Below are positions 26,751 through 35,224 of a DNA stretch of 64,000 nucleotides, piece by piece. The stretch lies in contig CAMJHQ010000001.1 of NCBI GenBank assembly GCA_946405625.1, positions 1-64,000 of the forward strand, in the 5' to 3' direction. The DNA is from an uncultured Lachnospiraceae bacterium. GTDB lineage: Bacteria; Bacillota; Clostridia; Lachnospirales; Lachnospiraceae. Below the pieces are notes generated by a model. That model saw only the letters and a list, made by a program, of their open reading frames with translations. It searched no databases and had not been told where the DNA came from. How positions within the stretch are numbered: position 1 is the first letter of the stretch; every line of letters starts with the position of its first letter. A program made the position numbers and the translations under genes.

Positions 26751-28201
26751 ATGATAAAAAAACAAAAAACAGCAGGATACAATCCAGGCTCATAACTTAT
26801 ATCTGGATATGCATATTTCCGTTTATCCTATTTTTCGGATTTGCGATCTTCAGATTGCTGAAATATTATCAGAGCAACGATCAGATGGTCCGTAATATAA
26901 CGAGTGCAAATGAGTACAACATGGATTTTAAGAATTCCATGGATGAAATGATGTATAAGATAATCATAGGCTCCGCGAACTGGACCGATTCTGAGAAGAA
27001 GCTTGAAGGAGAAGATCCGAAAGGACTTATAGCGGAAGCAAAGGAACATTTCATCATCCTCAGCAAAAACGCAACGGCACAGAATGTACAAGCCGATCTT
27101 GATCAGCTTATCAAGCTGCTTGGAATACTGGAGGAGAGAGTTGATGATATTCTGAAAAATGTTGCCGAAGGCGGTCATTATGATGAGAATATCGAGATGC
27201 TTGACAGAGATATAAGAACGCTTACATCTCTTATTCAGGATGATATTCAGAAGTATATATATGATGAAGCCACAAATATGGAAATGCTGCGTCGGGAGGT
27301 TGCAGCAAGTCTTGTAAGTACACTCAGGCTTCTTGTAATAATGCTTATTCTTATGCTTCTTGTAGTATATCTGCTTTCAAGAAGACTTTCGAGAAGGATC
27401 ACGCAGCCTATTACCGAACTCGCAGCTATGACAGAAAAGTTTGCCGGCGGCGATTTTACGGTTTCCTATCATACAAACAGTAATGATGAGATGGAGACTC
27501 TCGCAGAAAGCTTCAACAGCATGGTTAAAGAGATTGAGGTTCTTATCGAGGGCATACATCGTGAGCAGGAGATTGCAAAGGATGCGGAGCTCAGACTTCT
27601 TCAGGAACAGATAAATCCGCATTTCTTATATAATACACTCGATGCTATAATCTGGATGACCGAGTCGGGTGAGAATAAGAAGGCTATTCAGATCATTCAG
27701 GAGCTTTCAAACTTCTTCAGAATCTCGCTGAGTAAGGGTCAGAGTGAGATTACTATAAAGAATGAGAAGGAACATGTAAGAAGTTATCTTGAGATTCAGA
27801 GATACAGATATCAGGACATTCTGGATTATGAGATAGATTTCGATGAGGATATTCTGGAGAATCATATCCAGAAGCTGACGCTTCAGCCTATAGTTGAAAA
27901 TGCGCTCTATCACGGTATTAAGAATAAGCGCGGAAGAGGTATGATCCGTGTTTCCGGAAGAGCGGATGGAAACGATATAGTATTTACCGTTGAAGATAAC
28001 GGAAGAGGCATGACCGAAGAGGAACTCGCACGTCTCAGAAGACTTATTTCGGGAGAGGAAAGTTCTGATGACCAGAGAGGCTTCGGAATGGCTAATGTAG
28101 AGAAGAGACTTGAAATGCTTTACGGCTCAAAATACGGAATGACCGTAAAGAGTGTATTTGATAAAGGAACTGAGGTAACTGTAAGGATACCGAGGGTGTA
28201 A
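26747..28201 (+). CDS. Sensor histidine kinase, YesM type
   Basis: The 484-residue membrane kinase has two hydrophobic helices (about residues 15-37 and 187-208) enclosing an extracytoplasmic sensor of about 150 residues, a HAMP linker (RRITQPITELAAMTEKFAGG), a His-kinase domain with the phospho-acceptor in QINPHFLYNTLDAIIWM, and an ATP-binding domain with ENALYHGIKNKRGRG, VEDNGRGM and GFGMANVEKRLEMLYG. It overlaps the regulator by ATGA and is followed three bases later by a binding-protein gene, so sensing probably involves that protein. Confidence 0.94.
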   Translation: MNDKKTKNSRIQSRLITYIWICIFPFILFFGFAIFRLLKYYQSNDQMVRNITSANEYNMDFKNSMDEMMYKIIIGSANWTDSEKKLEGEDPKGLIAEAKEHFIILSKNATAQNVQADLDQLIKLLGILEERVDDILKNVAEGGHYDENIEMLDRDIRTLTSLIQDDIQKYIYDEATNMEMLRREVAASLVSTLRLLVIMLILMLLVVYLLSRRLSRRITQPITELAAMTEKFAGGDFTVSYHTNSNDEMETLAESFNSMVKEIEVLIEGIHREQEIAKDAELRLLQEQINPHFLYNTLDAIIWMTESGENKKAIQIIQELSNFFRISLSKGQSEITIKNEKEHVRSYLEIQRYRYQDILDYEIDFDEDILENHIQKLTLQPIVENALYHGIKNKRGRGMIRVSGRADGNDIVFTVEDNGRGMTEEELARLRRLISGEESSDDQRGFGMANVEKRLEMLYGSKYGMTVKSVFDKGTEVTVRIPRV

Positions 28202-28204
28202 AAA

Positions 28205-29278
28205 ATGAGTTTTATAGGACGCAGTAAAAAGTTTATAACAGGATTGCTCCTTTCGGGGATGATGATATCGGCATTTGCCGGATGTGGAAAGACACAGGAT
28301 GAGTCTACGCAGATTCCTAAGGTTAAGTATATAAATGTCGGATTCTCACAGGTCGGTGCAGAGTCTGATTGGAGAGTGGCAAATACCGAATCGATATGCG
28401 GAACACTGACAAGAGAACGCGGATTTAATCTTATGTATGATGATGCACAGCAGAAGCAGGATAAGCAGATCATAGCCATAAGAAACTTCGTTGCACAGGA
28501 GGTTGACTGTATCGTTCTTGCTCCGGTTATGGAGACAGGATGGGATACGGTTCTTGAGGAAGCAAGGAAGGCCGGAATTCCTGTTATAGTTGTTGACCGA
28601 ATGGTTGATGTGACCGACAAAGATTTATATACCGCATGGGTAGGATCGGATTTCAAAACCGAAGGAAAGATAGCCTGTGAATGGCTGAATGCCTTTGCCG
28701 AAAAGAAGGAGATTGCTCCGGAGGATATACATATAGTCGGTATACAGGGTACGATGGGCGGAACAGCACAGATAGGACGAAGCGATGCACTTCGTGACGC
28801 ATGCATTTTATATGGATGGGACCTTCTGGGGCAGGAGCCTGCAGATTATGCCAAAGCGAAGAGTAAAGAGGTCATGCTCGGATTTCTTCACAGATATGAA
28901 AATGTAAATGTGGTTTATTGCGAGAATGATAACGAGGCGCTGGGTGCGATAGAAGCTATCGAAGAGTCGGGAAGAAAAGTCGGAACCGATATCGCAAATG
29001 GGGAGATAATGATCATCTCATTCGATGCCGCACACTCGGGTCTTTCTATGATGCTTGAGGGAAAGATAGCTCTCGATGTTGAGTGTAATCCGCTTCAGGG
29101 AGATGCTCTCTGCGAGATTATCAATGATGTTGAAGCCGGTGTAGATGTAGAAAAGTATACGTATATCGAAGAGAAAACATTTACATCGGATGATACGGTT
29201 AAAAGCGTTATCGTTGATAAGAAGGTATATGATATAACACCACTTACGCAGGAAATTCTCGATGGAAGAGAATACTAA
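28205..29278 (+). CDS. Sugar-binding lipoprotein, YtfQ-like, linked to the YesMN pair
   Basis: The 357-residue protein has a lipobox (MISAFAGC) and a type I periplasmic-binding domain (NVGFSQVGAESDWRVANTES, VDCIVLAPVMETGWDTVLEEA, GTMGGTAQIGRSDALRDA, CENDNEALGAIEAIEES), close to YtfQ of the galactofuranose importer. It begins three bases after the kinase stop and is divided from the importer operon by its own terminator, so it looks like a sensor partner presenting a sugar to the kinase rather than the transport receptor. A second YtfQ-like protein encoded at 29521 serves the importer. The sensory role is inferred from gene order. Confidence 0.88.
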   Translation: MSFIGRSKKFITGLLLSGMMISAFAGCGKTQDESTQIPKVKYINVGFSQVGAESDWRVANTESICGTLTRERGFNLMYDDAQQKQDKQIIAIRNFVAQEVDCIVLAPVMETGWDTVLEEARKAGIPVIVVDRMVDVTDKDLYTAWVGSDFKTEGKIACEWLNAFAEKKEIAPEDIHIVGIQGTMGGTAQIGRSDALRDACILYGWDLLGQEPADYAKAKSKEVMLGFLHRYENVNVVYCENDNEALGAIEAIEESGRKVGTDIANGEIMIISFDAAHSGLSMMLEGKIALDVECNPLQGDALCEIINDVEAGVDVEKYTYIEEKTFTSDDTVKSVIVDKKVYDITPLTQEILDGREY

Positions 29279-29386
29279 ATTATAAAATCACGATAAAAAA
29301 TCCTAAAATGTGTGAATATTATTCCTACATAACGCCCGTTTCATAAAATATCTAAAATTTTGAATAAATAATCATGATTTTTCAGA

Positions 29387-29436
29387 AGAGAGGTTTGTTT
29401 CAGATAGTAAATATTTGAACAAACTTCTCTTTTTAT
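29387..29436 (+). terminator. Terminator of the YesN-YesM-binding-protein operon
   Basis: AGAGAGGTTTGTT pairs with AACAAACTTCTCT (one G-T pair) around an 18-base loop, followed by TTTTT. The 85 bp after it must hold the importer promoter; an inverted repeat TTTGGT-N14-ACCAAA lies near 29467-29492. Confidence 0.82.
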
Positions 29437-29520
29437 TCCGTATCACAAAAAATGCTCTTCTGCTATATTTGGTATATCAACAAACAGACCAAATACAGGA
29501 TATAGGAGGGTAATATCAAT

Positions 29521-30573
29521 ATGAAGAAATTTGGTAAGAAACTTGTTGCAACAACAGTTGCTGCAACTATGGCACTTAGTTTCGCAGCATGTGGCGGAAG
29601 CGGATCGGGCGCTACTACACAGGCAGCAACACAGGCATCAGGCGGCGGAGATACAGAAGCAGCAGCTCCTGCAGCAAGCGGTGATGCAATTGAAGTCGGA
29701 ATCATCAACAATGACCCTAACGAGTCCGGTTATCGTACAGCTAACGATAAGGATCTCAAGGCAATGTTCGGTGATGGCAATTCAGTAACAAACGGATATC
29801 ATGCACAGTATGCATACAGCTTAAAGAATGATGAGCAGATCGCAGCAGCTCAGAAGTTCATACAGGACGGTGTTGATTATCTGCTTCTTTCAGCAGCTGA
29901 TACATCAGGATGGGATGGAGTACTTAAGGATGCACAGGCAGCCGGAGTACAGGTTATCCTTTTCGACCGTACAATTGACGCAGATCCAAGCCTTTATGCA
30001 GCATCAATCGTATCCGACATGGATAAGGAAGGTGAGCAGGCAGCTAACTGGTTAAAGGATCAGAATCTCAGCGAGTACAACATTATCCACCTTCAGGGTG
30101 TTATGGGTTCAGCAGCTCAGCAGGGTAGATCAGGAGCACTTGATACACTTGCTAAGGAGAACGGATGGAATATCGTAACACAGCAGACAGCTGAGTGGAA
30201 TGCTGAGAAGGCAGAGCAGATCGTTAAGTCAGTTATCGACTCAGGCGAGAAGTTCAACGTAATCTACGCAGAGAACGACGATATGGCAAAGGGTGCTGTA
30301 GCAGCACTTGATAAGGCTAATATCTCTCACGGTGTTGGCAAGGACGTTGTTATTATCGGTTTCGACTGCAACAAGTGGGCACTTGAAGAGCTCCTTGCTC
30401 AGAACTGGAACTATGATGGACAGTGTAATCCATTCCAGGCTAAGTATATTGATGAAGTTATCAAGACTCTTGAGTCAGGCGGAACACCTGCAGAGAAGAC
30501 AATCATCATGGAAGAGAAGGGCTTTGACGCAACAACCATTAAGCAGGAAGACGTTGATAATTACGGAATCTAA
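29521..30573 (+). CDS. ytfQ: Sugar ABC transporter substrate-binding lipoprotein, galactofuranose (YtfQ) type
   Basis: The 350-residue lipoprotein has the signal KKFGKKLVATTVAATMALSF with lipidated Cys in FAACG, a Thr/Ala/Gly-rich linker, and a type I sugar-binding domain (VGIINNDPNESGYRTAND, VDYLLLSAADTSGWDGVLKDA, LFDRTID, GVMGSAAQQGRSGALDTLA, YAENDDMAKGAVAALDKA). These resemble YtfQ, which binds galactofuranose. It heads the importer operon, and a hairpin after it separates it from the ATPase gene, as expected for a receptor needed in excess. AGGAGG precedes the ATG. Confidence 0.9.
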   Translation: MKKFGKKLVATTVAATMALSFAACGGSGSGATTQAATQASGGGDTEAAAPAASGDAIEVGIINNDPNESGYRTANDKDLKAMFGDGNSVTNGYHAQYAYSLKNDEQIAAAQKFIQDGVDYLLLSAADTSGWDGVLKDAQAAGVQVILFDRTIDADPSLYAASIVSDMDKEGEQAANWLKDQNLSEYNIIHLQGVMGSAAQQGRSGALDTLAKENGWNIVTQQTAEWNAEKAEQIVKSVIDSGEKFNVIYAENDDMAKGAVAALDKANISHGVGKDVVIIGFDCNKWALEELLAQNWNYDGQCNPFQAKYIDEVIKTLESGGTPAEKTIIMEEKGFDATTIKQEDVDNYGI

Positions 30574-30597
30574 TCATTAGATTATACTATATCGGGG

Positions 30598-30631
30598 GGT
30601 GCGGCATCTACGAGTGCCGCACCTTTTGTTT
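30598..30631 (+). terminator. Attenuating hairpin between binding protein and ATPase genes
   Basis: GGTGCGGCA and TGCCGCACC form a perfect nine-base stem with an eight-base loop and TTTTGTTT after it, 25 bp past the binding-protein stop. Partial termination here would make the binding protein more abundant than the ATPase and permeases. Confidence 0.85.
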
Positions 30632-30649
30632 AAAGGGAGAGGTGAAACA

Positions 30650-32182
30650 GTGAAAGATAAAGCAGTGCTGGAATTGCATGGAATACATAAAAGCTTCCCC
30701 GGTGTTCGCGCTCTTCAAGGTGTGGATTTCACTCTACGAGAAGGTGAGATACATGCTCTGATGGGAGAGAACGGTGCGGGAAAATCTACACTGATAAAGG
30801 TTATTACCGGAGTATACGAGAAGGATGAAGGAGAGATATTCCTGAAAGGAAATTCAGGAGCGGTAAATATACATTCTCCTCAGGATGCTCAGAATCTCGG
30901 AATCAGTACGGTATATCAGGAGATTACTCTTTGCCCGAATCTGACAGTTGCAGAAAATATGTTTATCGGAAGAACAAAGGGCAGCATAACAAATTGGAAG
31001 AAGATGAATGAGGCTGCGGATAAGATTCTCAGTTCTCTGGACATTCCGGCAAAAGCAACCCAGCAGCTGGCAACCTGTTCACTGGCTGTGCAGCAGATGG
31101 TAGCGATAGCCAGAGCTGTGGATATGGAATGCAAAGTTCTTATCCTTGATGAGCCGACATCTTCTCTTGATGATAGTGAAGTTCAGAAGCTTTTTGGTCT
31201 TATGAGGGATCTGAAGAGTAAGGGTGTAGGAATAGTCTTCGTAACACATTTCCTCGATCAGGTATATGAGGTATGTGACAGGATCACGGTACTCAGAGAC
31301 GGAAAGCTGGTAGGAGAATATGAAATACAGGATCTGCCGAGAGTGCAGCTTGTATCCAAGATGCTTGGTAAAGAGCTTGACGATCTTTCTGACATCAAGG
31401 GAGATTCAGATAAAGCGGATGCAAGTAAGAGCGGTAAACCGATATTCGAAGCAGAGCAGCTTCAGAGTGACGCGGGAATCAAACCTTTCGATTTCTATAT
31501 CAGGAAGGGCGAGGTTAACGGATTCACAGGACTTCTCGGTTCCGGACGAAGCGAGTGCGTAAGAGCAATCTTCGGAGCAGATCGCGTGATCGGCGGAAAG
31601 GTTAAGAAGAACGGCGAGGTAGTTAAGATTACAAAACCTATTGATGCTATGAAACAGGGTATTGCTTATCTGCCTGAAGACAGAAAGGTTGACGGTATCG
31701 TCGGAGATCTTTCGGTAAGAGAGAATATCATACTTGCAGCACAGGTTCTCAGAGGATTTATGAAGCCTTTCTCAAAGGCACAGACATATAAGTTTGCTGA
31801 AGAATATATCAAGCTGCTTGATATAAAGACAGCTTCTGCGGATACACCTATCAAATCACTTTCAGGTGGAAATCAGCAGAAGGTTATTGTAGCAAGATGG
31901 CTGCTTATGCATCCTGAATATCTTATACTTGATGAGCCGACAAGAGGTATCGATGTCGGAACAAAGGTTGATATTCAGAAGCTTGTACTTAAGCTTGCCG
32001 GCGAAGGAATGAGCATTACATTTATCTCATCTGAAACGGATGAGATGCTCCGTACATGTTCGAGACTGGTAGTAATGAGAGACAGAAAGGTTGTAGGAGA
32101 ACTCACAGGAGATGATCTTACACAGAGTGGAATTATGAAGACAATAGCAGGAAACACAGATGACAACGGAGGTGAGAGTTAA
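30650..32182 (+). CDS. ytfR: Sugar ABC transporter ATPase with two ATP-binding domains (YtfR type)
   Basis: The 510-residue ATPase holds two nucleotide-binding domains, as in the RbsA/MglA/YtfR group. The first has Walker [14 protein letters not shown] and Walker [13 protein letters not shown]. The second has the non-canonical Walker A GLLGSGRSECVRAIFG, signature LSGGNQQKV and Walker [14 protein letters not shown]. It powers uptake through the two permeases encoded downstream. GTG 30650 is preferred because GGGAGAGG lies seven bases upstream; the frame stays open upstream only through the terminator hairpin. It ends two bases before the permease start. Confidence 0.93.
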   Translation: MKDKAVLELHGIHKSFPGVRALQGVDFTLREGEIHALMGENGAGKSTLIKVITGVYEKDEGEIFLKGNSGAVNIHSPQDAQNLGISTVYQEITLCPNLTVAENMFIGRTKGSITNWKKMNEAADKILSSLDIPAKATQQLATCSLAVQQMVAIARAVDMECKVLILDEPTSSLDDSEVQKLFGLMRDLKSKGVGIVFVTHFLDQVYEVCDRITVLRDGKLVGEYEIQDLPRVQLVSKMLGKELDDLSDIKGDSDKADASKSGKPIFEAEQLQSDAGIKPFDFYIRKGEVNGFTGLLGSGRSECVRAIFGADRVIGGKVKKNGEVVKITKPIDAMKQGIAYLPEDRKVDGIVGDLSVRENIILAAQVLRGFMKPFSKAQTYKFAEEYIKLLDIKTASADTPIKSLSGGNQQKVIVARWLLMHPEYLILDEPTRGIDVGTKVDIQKLVLKLAGEGMSITFISSETDEMLRTCSRLVVMRDRKVVGELTGDDLTQSGIMKTIAGNTDDNGGES

Positions 32183-32183
32183 A

Positions 32184-33242
32184 ATGGGTAAGAAAAAATT
32201 CGTTTTCAACAAACAGCTCCTCATACCGATTGCTGCTATCGTTGCACTTGCACTTTTCAACCTTATAGTTGATCCGTCGTTCTTCAGTATAGAAAAAGGA
32301 TATAACAGTGCAGGTGATCCGGTACTTTCAGGATATCTTATAACAATCCTCGACTATGGTTCGGAACTTGCAATCCTTGCAATCGGAATGACACTCGTTA
32401 CTGCTGCTTCAGGTGGACAGGATATCAGTGTCGGCGCAGCAATTGCTATCGCGGGAAGTGTTATCCTCAAGGTCCTTTGCGGAGACAATTCCAGACCTGA
32501 AACTATGCAGGCACCTGTAATAGTTGCATTCCTTGTAGCTTGTGTTGTTGCAATGATTTTTGGTGCGTTTAACGGAATACTGGTTGCATATTTTAAGATC
32601 CAGCCTATGGTTGCGACACTTATCCTCTTTACAGCAGGACGTTCGATCGCCGCATGGATCAATAACAACGAGCTTCCTATAATAAGTGAGCCGTCTTTCG
32701 GAATCTACGGCGGATTTATACCGGGGATTCCGATCCCGACTCCGTTCTTTATAGCTATGGCATGTGTGATAGTTATCATGCTTGTGCTGAAGTTTACGAC
32801 ACTCGGACTTTATACTCAGTCGGTAGGTATAAATGAAAGCTCATCCAGACTGAATGGTATAAATCCTCAGTTTATAAAGTTCCTTACATTTGTGATACTC
32901 GGACTCTGTGTAGCTGTTGCCGGACTTATCAAGGTAAGCCGTCTTCAGACTATCAACTATTCGGTAATAGCTAAAGATATAGAGATGGATGCAATCCTTG
33001 CAGTTGCACTTGGTGGAAATGCACTTTCCGGCGGTAAGTTCAGCATGGTAGCATCAATACTCGGTGCATATGTAATTCAGTTCCTTACAACAACTCTCTA
33101 TAAGATGAATGTAAGTTCAGATGCACTTTCAGCTTATAAGGCAGTTGTCGTAATTGTACTCGTTGTACTCAGTACACCTGTAGTAAGAAAAAAGCTGTCT
33201 CAGCTTGGAGCGAAGTTATTCCCTAAGAAGGAGGTGGCTTAA
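32184..33242 (+). CDS. ytfT: Sugar ABC transporter permease, YtfT type
   Basis: The 352-residue membrane protein has about ten hydrophobic helices and the BPD_transp_2 features of monosaccharide importers: IGMTLVTAASGGQDISVGA in the N-terminal half, AFNGILVAYFKIQPMVATL (the conserved N-G-x-L-V/I segment), and SRLNGINPQFIKFLTFV. CGGAGGTGAG spans the end of the ATPase gene and supports ATG 32184; an ATG eight codons earlier lies inside that gene. The next permease starts at the base after its stop. Confidence 0.92.
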   Translation: MGKKKFVFNKQLLIPIAAIVALALFNLIVDPSFFSIEKGYNSAGDPVLSGYLITILDYGSELAILAIGMTLVTAASGGQDISVGAAIAIAGSVILKVLCGDNSRPETMQAPVIVAFLVACVVAMIFGAFNGILVAYFKIQPMVATLILFTAGRSIAAWINNNELPIISEPSFGIYGGFIPGIPIPTPFFIAMACVIVIMLVLKFTTLGLYTQSVGINESSSRLNGINPQFIKFLTFVILGLCVAVAGLIKVSRLQTINYSVIAKDIEMDAILAVALGGNALSGGKFSMVASILGAYVIQFLTTTLYKMNVSSDALSAYKAVVVIVLVVLSTPVVRKKLSQLGAKLFPKKEVA

Positions 33243-34304
33243 ATGGAAAAGTTTAAGAAATGGTTTGGCAGAACAAGCGATACCAATCTTCTTCTGACAA
33301 TTACGATCGTAGTATTCTTCGCAATGTATATCGGAGCGATAGTATTTCAGGGAAAGGGCTTCCTTAAGCCTCAGACCTTCTTCAATATACTTAATACAAA
33401 TGCAGCACTTATCATTACAGCTTGCGGAATGAGCATCGTAATGATCTGCGGCGGAATCGATATCTCCGTCGGTGGTGTGGTTGCGCTTGTAAGTATGAGT
33501 TGTGCCGTATATCTTGACAGAGATGTTCTGAATCCTGAAAAATATGCGGACAATCCGGGTAAAATATTCGTTGCATTACTTATAGCACTTGGAATAGGTC
33601 TTACATTCGGTCTTGTTCAGGGCTTCCTTGTAGCATATCTGGATATTCAGCCGTTTATAGTTTCGCTTGCGGGAATGTTCTTTGCGAGAGGTATGACAAC
33701 TATAGTTCATACAGCTCCGTTCAATGTAGAGAATAAAGCATTCGTAGCACTCAAAGATACAAGAGTTGTAGTACCGGGATTCGGTTCGGTCAACAAGCTC
33801 GGAAACTACGTAGATGCTTATGTAGAGATCGGTGTAATAGTTGCGATTCTTATAGTTATCTCACTTTTCATAGTACTCAGATGGACAAAGCTCGGACGCA
33901 GCTTCTATGCGGTCGGCGGAAATGCACAGAGTGCTTTGATGCTCGGAATAAACGTAAAGAAAACAAAGTTCCTTTCACACCTTATCTGCGGACTTCTCGC
34001 AGGTGTTGCAGGTTTCGTATATTTCATGCATGTCGGATCGGGATCTGCTTCACATGCAAGTGGTATGGAAATGAATGCAATCGCATCATCCATCATCGGT
34101 GGAACAATGCTTACAGGTGGTGTAGGAAATATCGTAGGTACATTCTTCGGTGTTCTGTCACTTTCAACAATTCAGAATATCGTTGCTTCGGCAGGACTTG
34201 GTCAGGCCTGGTGGACAGGTATCACAATAGCTGCAATGCTTTGTATCTTCCTTGTAATACAGAGTGTTATTATGGCTAAGAAAAAGAAATTACTTACAAA
34301 GTAG
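33243..34304 (+). CDS. yjfF: Sugar ABC transporter permease, YjfF type
   Basis: The 353-residue protein is the second permease of the pair, as in the YtfT/YjfF heterodimer. It has the same fold, with GMSIVMICGGIDISVGGVVAL, GFLVAYLDIQPFIVSLAGMFF, and FYAVGGNAQSALMLGINVKK followed by MEMNAIASSIIGGTMLTGGVG. AAGGAGGTGG precedes the ATG inside the previous gene, so translation is coupled. A strong terminator follows, ending this operon. Substrate assignment to galactofuranose or a related furanose rests only on family resemblance. Confidence 0.92.
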   Translation: MEKFKKWFGRTSDTNLLLTITIVVFFAMYIGAIVFQGKGFLKPQTFFNILNTNAALIITACGMSIVMICGGIDISVGGVVALVSMSCAVYLDRDVLNPEKYADNPGKIFVALLIALGIGLTFGLVQGFLVAYLDIQPFIVSLAGMFFARGMTTIVHTAPFNVENKAFVALKDTRVVVPGFGSVNKLGNYVDAYVEIGVIVAILIVISLFIVLRWTKLGRSFYAVGGNAQSALMLGINVKKTKFLSHLICGLLAGVAGFVYFMHVGSGSASHASGMEMNAIASSIIGGTMLTGGVGNIVGTFFGVLSLSTIQNIVASAGLGQAWWTGITIAAMLCIFLVIQSVIMAKKKKLLTK

Positions 34305-34357
34305 ATATAATCAGTAGATAAATTTCTAAACAAGACACAAATCAACCCTTCTTTTAT

Positions 34358-34415
34358 AATCGGGAATTCATGTTAGATTTTGGTAGATTGATCAACATGG
34401 ATTCCCGATTATTTT
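34358..34415 (+). terminator. Terminator of the YtfQRT-YjfF operon
   Basis: AATCGGGAATTCATGTT and AACATGGATTCCCGATT form a 17-base stem with minor wobble, followed by ATTTT. Confidence 0.88.
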
Positions 34416-34496
34416 GGACTTACTAAGTATCAATATTCTGCGATAAATGTAAATATTAAGGAATTATTAATCTTGATTTTCCCAATCCGATTTTTA

Positions 34497-34525
34497 TTGA
34501 CACCGAAATTTGGGTATGATAATAT
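34497..34525 (+). promoter_or_regulatory. Sigma-A promoter of the riboswitch-flotillin transcript
   Basis: TTGACA (34497-34502) and TAATAT (34520-34525) are exactly 17 bp apart and lie immediately upstream of the riboswitch. Confidence 0.85.
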
Positions 34526-34535
34526 TTCCTCAATA

Positions 34536-34664
34536 CAAATTTAGGGAGTAGCTTACAGAGCTGAGATTTACGGTATACAGTGAATCAAAGCCTTGGTTAC
34601 AACTTCGTCAGTACGATTGATCAAGATTCAATCCGGAGTGTAAATAATTAGCGAGACTATTTTG
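34536..34664 (+). ncRNA. yybP-ykoY (manganese-sensing) riboswitch
   Basis: The leader has the family's key parts in order: the 5' strand TTTAGGGAGTAGC; a first hairpin GATTTAC...GTGAATC; an arm TTACAACTTCG...CGGAGTGTAA carrying the conserved loop sequence CGTCAGTACG followed by a stem GATTGA/TTCAATC and CCGG; and the 3' strand TTAGCGAGACTATTTTG, which pairs with the 5' strand to close the aptamer. As I recall it, the Lactococcus Mn2+ aptamer has the same GGGGAGUAGC, CGUCA-N3-CG-stem-CCGG and AGCAAGACCUUU pieces. The 3' strand also forms the 5' half of the terminator that follows, so metal binding would prevent termination. A search with Rfam RF00080 would be decisive. Confidence 0.88.
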
Positions 34665-34702
34665 TGGTTTTAATTAACCGCAAAGTGGCTCGCTATTTTT
34701 TT
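34649..34702 (+). terminator. Riboswitch expression-platform terminator
   Basis: TAGCGAG pairs with CTCGCTA, and the upper stem TTTTGTGGTT with AACCGCAAAG, followed by a run of T residues. Its 5' half is the aptamer's closing strand, so aptamer and terminator exclude each other. The remaining 115 bp before the small gene is plain leader. Confidence 0.9.
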
Positions 34703-34818
34703 ATATACGTGCCGAAAATGCAGTAAGAAAACCTGCCCCGACGGAACGCTTGCTGCATTTGGTGCACGATTTGACGAGCAGTTTGTAAAAGCAAAATCTT
34801 GAGAAAGGAGGTTGTGTA

Positions 34819-35028
34819 ATGGCATATTTTCCACCGGTTCCGGCAATAAGAAGGAATCATATCATATCAAAGCTGAGGCAGCGAGGCGCCGTCTCTATGG
34901 AAACGGCTGTGACACTCAGTGATGCGGGAGTTATAAATCCGAATGCTTTTCAAAGGATCACTGAACTCCTATGCAGAAGAGGAATACTCAAACAGGTTGA
35001 AAACAGATATTATCTGGGAATCAGATGA
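34819..35028 (+). CDS. Small winged-helix-like protein (69 aa) under riboswitch control
   Basis: The 69-residue basic protein has a helix-turn-helix-like pattern (HIISKLRQRGAVSMETAVTL, then a second helix ITELLCRRGILKQVENRYYL that ends in a wing-like beta turn). I do not recognise a named family. AAGGAGG precedes the ATG by about seven bases, so translation is well supported. It is the first gene after the Mn2+ riboswitch and stands before the flotillin gene, with an AGTGAAGG repeat array between them. It may be a small DNA-binding or protein-binding factor; this is inference. Confidence 0.75.
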   Translation: MAYFPPVPAIRRNHIISKLRQRGAVSMETAVTLSDAGVINPNAFQRITELLCRRGILKQVENRYYLGIR

Positions 35029-35054
35029 TATCAGGGGAACGATATAATTAAAAA

Positions 35055-35206
35055 AGTGAAGGTTTTTAAATATATCATAAGAAAGTGAAGGATTTAAATA
35101 TATTTTTAAGTGAAGGATTTAAATATATTTTTAGTGAAGGTTTTAAATATATTTCAGTGAAGGTTTTAAAGATAAATTATAAGTGAAGGATTTTATATAC
35201 ATTATT
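35055..35206 (+). repeat. Six short direct repeats (AGTGAAGG + TTTAAATATA) before the flotillin gene
   Basis: AGTGAAGG begins at 35055, 35084, 35109, 35133, 35156 and 35182 (intervals of 23-29 bp), each followed by an AT-rich TTTAAATATATTT-like segment. The copies diverge only by small changes. They fill the space between the 69-residue protein gene and the flotillin gene. No dyad is present. Each unit resembles a ribosome-binding region, but without an in-frame start. Confidence 0.88.
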
Positions 35207-35224
35207 CTATGAAAGGAAAAGACT

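Noticed and set aside
35055-35206. CRISPR array
   Set aside because: Repeat cores are only eight bases with AT-rich similar intervals instead of unique spacers, and no cas gene is nearby.
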